From positions 1 to 31,135 of the forward strand of contig CAZASZ010000022.1 of assembly GCA_964487925.1 (NCBI GenBank): DNA of 31,135 nucleotides. Direction: 5' to 3'. Source of the stretch: RI-283 sp964487925 (GTDB lineage: Bacteria; Pseudomonadota; Gammaproteobacteria; SZUA-140). The position numbers and the translations under genes are program-made. Under the pieces are notes generated by a model. The model saw nothing but the letters and a program-made list of their open reading frames with translations. It ran no database searches and was not told the DNA's origin. Below are positions 27,859 through 31,135 of the stretch, piece after piece. How positions within the stretch are numbered: the first letter of the stretch is position 1; the number at the start of each line of letters is the position of its first letter.

Positions 27859-28298
27859 TTCAACCCTCCGGCGCTGCACGCCGTACCCGCACCGCCGCTA
27901 TGGTCGTCATCCCACATAACCGTGACGGTATACAGAGTGCCAGCCAAAGTGACCGTACCCTGTCCGGACGGAAGCTGCTGCGCCATTACCGTATTCCATT
28001 GAAAGGCGTCGTACTGCGCCATCTGGGCTGGGGTGCAGCCGGCGGTAATGCAGCCGGGATCGGCGGGAATGCCGGAAATGTTATCGTAGTTGCCCGCTGT
28101 CACACCTTGCATATTGGCCCGCATACGATCCACCATGTCATAGGCTAGGAATACAGCCTGGCCGCGCATATACGCGCTATGGTTATTGCGCTGTCCAGAT
28201 ACCTGCAAGCCCGCCAGCCCCAGCAAGCCGATCGATAGCACCACCACGGCAATGAGCACCTCAATGAGGGCAAACCCTTTGTTTGATCTCAAACCCAT
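27831..28298 (-). CDS. pilV: Minor pilin-like protein PilV
   Basis: A 155-residue PilV. The start ATG 28298 gives the normal short leader MGLRSNKG|FALIEVLIAVVVLSIGLLG and has AGGGA five bases upstream; a longer frame from 28430 would overlap fimU by 110 bases and give an abnormal 52-residue leader. GLQVSGQRNNHSAYMRGQAVFLA and DMVDRMRANMQ are characteristic PilV sequence. It begins 22 bases after fimU. Confidence 0.93.
   Translation of the reverse strand: MGLRSNKGFALIEVLIAVVVLSIGLLGLAGLQVSGQRNNHSAYMRGQAVFLAYDMVDRMRANMQGVTAGNYDNISGIPADPGCITAGCTPAQMAQYDAFQWNTVMAQQLPSGQGTVTLAGTLYTVTVMWDDDHSGGAGTACSAGGLKCLSLGVQL
27864..27869 (-). promoter_or_regulatory. Strong ribosome site of pilW inside pilV
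   Basis: GGAGGG on the minus strand, five bases before ATG 27858. It lies inside the last codons of pilV and fixes the pilW start. Confidence 0.7.
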
Positions 28299-28320
28299 GA
28301 CGATCCCTATAGCGACTTTT

Positions 28321-28917
28321 TCATGGCGCACAACTCGTCGCGCCCGCATCAGCAGCCGGCCAGTTCTTAGCCCGTCCGGTGGCGCTGATCGTGATAGCTT
28401 GCGCCTTTGCGCCGAAGCCGCGATCATCACACTCCACCAAGATGCCAGGTTGTATGGCGCCGGTTATTAGCTGCGAATTTCCTCGCGCCACGTAGGAAAT
28501 ATAATTACTCACATTGGCGTCACCTTTCAGCGTGGTTCCAGTTGCCAGGGAACCATGTACCCGCAAAAGCTCTTCGCCGAGAGTGACCGCAGCATCATTG
28601 TTTGCGTCCACGAAGGTTATCCATCCCTGGTCCCATCCGCCCGAGGTAACGCAGCTTGCGCCATTGCTACTTTTGCAAACGACAACGCGCGCGCCGCGCT
28701 TGATCGCTTCGCTACGCGCAAAGGTCAGTGTGGTAATAACGTCATTGGCCTGCGTTATCTGTCGGTTATCCTTAATTATGGTGCTGAAGCTCGGAACCGC
28801 CATAGTCACGAGAATGGCCGCTATGGATAGCGTAATTATCAGCTCAATAAGGGTGAACCCTTGACTACCTGGGGACATATAATCACGGCAAGCGATTGCT
28901 TGAATTTTTACCTTCAT
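28321..28917 (-). CDS. Minor pilin FimU/FimT-like (GspH family)
   Basis: A GspH/FimT-type minor pilin, 198 residues from ATG 28917. The prepilin site is SQG|FTLIELIITLSIAAILVTMAVPSF. TLTFARSEAIKRGARVVVCKSSNG and GWDQGWITFVDANNDA are the classical FimT/FimU core, and the protein ends with Cys. The start is uncertain: ATG 28917 gives a basic 20-residue leader (MKVKIQAIACRD), ATG 28878 a 7-residue leader without basic residues; neither has a clear ribosome site. It is the first gene of the minor-pilin cluster, in the fimU position. FimU links the tip complex to the major pilin in Pseudomonas. Confidence 0.9.
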   Translation of the reverse strand: MKVKIQAIACRDYMSPGSQGFTLIELIITLSIAAILVTMAVPSFSTIIKDNRQITQANDVITTLTFARSEAIKRGARVVVCKSSNGASCVTSGGWDQGWITFVDANNDAAVTLGEELLRVHGSLATGTTLKGDANVSNYISYVARGNSQLITGAIQPGILVECDDRGFGAKAQAITISATGRAKNWPAADAGATSCAP

Positions 28918-28960
28918 AATACGACCGATATCGGCCACCAAATTATTGGCTTGAGTGGAT

Positions 28961-29014
28961 ATCGATTGTGCCGCTACCGCGAGGTTGTTTCTGCACATCC
29001 TGTCGCAAAAATGC
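28961..29014. repeat. 54-base intergenic repeat, copy B (upstream of fimU)
   Basis: Partner of the repeat at 26272-26325, about 85% identical over 54 bases without gaps. It lies between the NHL/cadherin-like gene and fimU. The end cgcaaaaatgcg (29004-29015) is a 4-base-stem hairpin. Function is not known; a small dispersed repeat or a shared regulatory element are both possible. Confidence 0.7.
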
Positions 29015-29063
29015 GCCTTATAACATTGCAGATAACGTAAGGCCGCTGGAAGGCGTATAGATC

Positions 29064-31135
29064 TTAGTCAATCTGACGAATCGCGTTATTGAGGTCTGTC
29101 ACGTAGAGCTTGCTACCGTCATGGGTGATGCCGTCCGGGGTATTGAATTCGGCCGCTATGCCCACGGCATTCAGCCCACCTGCAAGGCTCTGACCCGCCA
29201 AGGTGGTTACGACGCCGCTCGCGATAACGACCTTGCGTATCCTATTGTTGTTCTGATCCGACACATAGAGGTTTTCCCCTTCGGTCGTGATGCCAACAGG
29301 AAAGTTGAACAATGCCAAAGTTCCCGTCTCGTCCTGATAGCCAGCCGAACTGCCACCGGCGAGCGTGCTCACCACGCCGGTAGCGATGACGATCTTGCGT
29401 ATACGGTGATTACCTGAATCCGAGACATAGACATTGACGCCATCGGTCGTGATACCAAAAGGGTTATTGAATTGCGCAGCAGCGCCGGTGCCGTCCGCAT
29501 AACCCGCTACGCCTGAACCAGCGAATGCGGAAACCGCACCGGTGGCGACGTCGATTTGGCGAATGACATGATTCCCCGTATCCGCCACGTAGAGTGTGGA
29601 TCCATCTATCGTGATGCCACCGGGGAAGTTGAATTGCGCGACTTCGCGAGTGCCGCCAAGGTTGCCCTGCGTACCGGTGCCGGCAAAAGTACTGACAACG
29701 CCGCTGGCGAGGTCGAAATGGCGGATGACGCTATTGCCTGTATCCGCGATAAAAAGGTTGACCCCATCCGTCGTGATACCCGTGGGGAAGCGGAATTGCG
29801 CACTGCTGCTGACGGTATTGTCCACGTAACCTTCGACGCCCGTCCCGGCGATGCTGGAAACCGTGTTGGTAGCGAGTTCAAGTTGGCGGATCACATGGTT
29901 GTCGGTATCGGCAATAAAGAGATAGGCGCCATCGGTCGTGATNNNNNNNNNNNNNNNNNNNNNNNNNNNNNNNNNNNNNNNNNNNNNNNNNNNNNNNNNN
30001 NNNNNNNNNNNNNNNNNNNNNNNNNNNNNNNNNNNNNNNNNNGCATCCGTGGTCGTTGCCGTCACAGTGGTGGTTGGCTGGAGAAATGGCGTCGAGGCTG
30101 TATAGCTGAGCTGCGCACTCTGGAAGATTTGGTCCAGTGTGCCTGCGCTTATGGATAGCGCGGATAGGGTAGCGTCGGCGTTTCCGCGCGCAATGGTGAG
30201 GCTATAGGTCTTCGTCGTGACGCCGTCTTGTGCCGTGACGACGACATTCACGGTAGTGACGCCGATTGCCAGAGTGACAGCTGCCGAACTCATTCCGGAA
30301 GGCGTGCTGGTGCCATTGACCGTCATCGTTGCGATGTCGCTCGCTGTGGTTGCCGTGACCTGAATTGAGGTGACTGCCGTAGCGACCAGTACCGAATAGC
30401 CCGTTTGGGCAGCCGAAAATCCTGGATTGAGTGTGGCCGACGTGAGCGTGAGCCCAGACAAATTGGCATCGGTCGTGCCGCGATCTATGGCGATGCTATA
30501 AGTCTTTGTTGTGACGCCATCCTGCGCCGTGACGACAACATCCACGGTGGTGCTTCCGAAGGCGAGGCCGATACCCGCCGAGCTGGCGCCTGATAGCGCG
30601 CTTGCGCCGTTGATCGTCAGCGTAGCGGCGCCACTGGTTGTGTTGGCCGTGACCTGAGTAGAACTGACAACTGAACCGACCGTGACCGAATAACTGGTCT
30701 GCCCGGAGGAAAAGGCGGGATTGAGGGTGCCGGTACTGAGGCTGAGCGCGGTCAAAGTGGCATCGGTGCTGGGGCGCGTGACGCTGACGCTGTAGGTCAT
30801 GGTCGTAGTACCATCTTCAGCCGTCACGACAATGCTGATAAGCGTGGTGCCCACCGGCAGGCTGATAGCCGACGAAGCCACGCCTGAAGCAGTATTGACG
30901 CCGTTAACGGTCATGGTTGCCGAGCCGCTGGTGGTCGTCACCGTGACCTGGATCGAATTAGTGCCCGAGCTGACAGTGGTGGAATAACTCGTTTCTGCGC
31001 TGGAAAAGACGGGACTAAGCGTACCCGACGTGAGTGTGAGCGCGGATAGCGTGGCATCGATACTACCGCGAGTGACCGTGACGCTATAGGTCTTGGTCGT
31101 GACACCGTCCTGTGCCGTCACGACAATGCTAATGT
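29064..31135 (-). CDS. Cadherin-like/NHL repeat surface protein (5' end outside window)
   Basis: The frame enters from the right edge (ISIVVTAQDG) and ends at 29064. The N-terminal visible part consists of cadherin-like beta-sandwich repeats (the bacterial Cadherin-like family), each of 98 residues, with units such as DATLSALTLTSGTLSP and VVVTAQDGVTTKTYS. After the real gap at 29943-30042 come six NHL repeats of 54-55 residues (GITTDGVNLFIADTGNSVIR pattern), which would make a beta-propeller. The C-terminus is just NAIRQID, without anchor or sorting signal. Such proteins are usually extracellular or cell-surface. It is upstream of fimU on the same strand, 146 bases away. Ligand and export route are unknown; the signal sequence would be outside the window. 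Confidence 0.85.
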   Translation of the reverse strand, partial: ISIVVTAQDGVTTKTYSVTVTRGSIDATLSALTLTSGTLSPVFSSAETSYSTTVSSGTNSIQVTVTTTSGSATMTVNGVNTASGVASSAISLPVGTTLISIVVTAEDGTTTMTYSVSVTRPSTDATLTALSLSTGTLNPAFSSGQTSYSVTVGSVVSSTQVTANTTSGAATLTINGASALSGASSAGIGLAFGSTTVDVVVTAQDGVTTKTYSIAIDRGTTDANLSGLTLTSATLNPGFSAAQTGYSVLVATAVTSIQVTATTASDIATMTVNGTSTPSGMSSAAVTLAIGVTTVNVVVTAQDGVTTKTYSLTIARGNADATLSALSISAGTLDQIFQSAQLSYTASTPFLQPTTTVTATTTDXXXXXXXXXXXXXXXXXXXXXXXXXXXXXXXXXXITTDGAYLFIADTDNHVIRQLELATNTVSSIAGTGVEGYVDNTVSSSAQFRFPTGITTDGVNLFIADTGNSVIRHFDLASGVVSTFAGTGTQGNLGGTREVAQFNFPGGITIDGSTLYVADTGNHVIRQIDVATGAVSAFAGSGVAGYADGTGAAAQFNNPFGITTDGVNVYVSDSGNHRIRKIVIATGVVSTLAGGSSAGYQDETGTLALFNFPVGITTEGENLYVSDQNNNRIRKVVIASGVVTTLAGQSLAGGLNAVGIAAEFNTPDGITHDGSKLYVTDLNNAIRQID
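29105..29942. repeat. Tandem NHL-coding repeats, 162-bp period
   Basis: The segment catcggtcgtgat and variants recur at 29117, 29279, 29441, 29603, 29765 and 29930, that is at 162, 162, 162, 162 and 165 bases. Each unit encodes one NHL blade. Units differ at many silent and some coding positions. Confidence 0.85.
29943..30042. other. Real assembly gap at the domain junction
   Basis: No repeated flank is seen. A cadherin-like repeat is cut in its middle on the upper side (TTTVTATTTD) and an NHL blade is cut at its start on the lower side. At least the second half of a 98-residue repeat must be missing, so the true length is more than the 100 N shown. Confidence 0.75.
30043..31135. repeat. Tandem cadherin-like repeats, 294-bp period
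   Basis: The segment gtctt(c/t)gt and its variants, leading into the protein motif TAQDG, recurs at 30208, 30502, 30796 and 31090: exactly 294 bases each time. Each unit encodes one 98-residue beta-sandwich. The array continues beyond the right edge. Confidence 0.88.

Noticed and set aside
29105..31135. Regular repeats that might suggest a CRISPR array
   Set aside because: Periods are 162 and 294 bases, units are in frame and encode NHL and cadherin-like repeats.

Overview
The window looks like a draft scaffold from a gammaproteobacterium. It carries a complete Xps-type type II secretion system (T2SS) gene cluster in the order E-F-G-H-I-J-K-L-M-N-D, and 1.5 kb away the minor-pilin cluster fimU-pilV-pilW-pilX-pilY1-pilY2-pilE in the order known from Pseudomonas. 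A narrower taxon cannot be fixed from the sequence. Five 100-N gaps are present. Three (3374-3473, 5904-6003, 23701-23800) are flanked on both sides by the same 55 bases, so they are probably end-overlapping contigs joined by a placeholder rather than missing DNA. Collapsing each by 155 bases restores the reading frame of the two genes they interrupt. The other two gaps (15362-15461, 29943-30042) show no shared flank and hide real sequence.

Layout. 1-5773 (minus): one giant secreted protein, open at the left edge, with Ig/SdrB-like modules, an IPT/TIG-like segment and a right-handed beta-helix. 5774-6772: a long non-coding stretch with one terminator-like hairpin. 6773-7861 (plus): a sulfotransferase-like gene. 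7899-10144 (minus): a cytochrome c fused to a periplasmic-binding-like domain, and a Sco-type copper/thiol protein, placed directly behind gspD. 10177-20233 (minus): the T2SS cluster, with gspJ and gspK broken by a real gap. 20703-21188 (plus): an exported protein of unknown function. 21215-21770: remnants of a metallophosphoesterase (SbcD/YhaO-like) gene and of a transposase. 21774-28917 (minus): the minor-pilin/PilY1 cluster. 29064-31135 (minus): the C-terminal part of a large repeat protein with cadherin-like beta-sandwich repeats (294-bp period) followed by an NHL propeller (162-bp period), open at the right edge.

How it may fit together (inference): the T2SS would export folded periplasmic proteins across the outer membrane, the pilus-tip proteins (PilY1 and minor pilins) would mediate adhesion or priming of pilus assembly, and the two giant extracellular-type proteins at the edges are plausible secreted or surface clients. 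The Sco and cytochrome pair may use the same transcript as the T2SS genes and points to periplasmic copper or redox chemistry.
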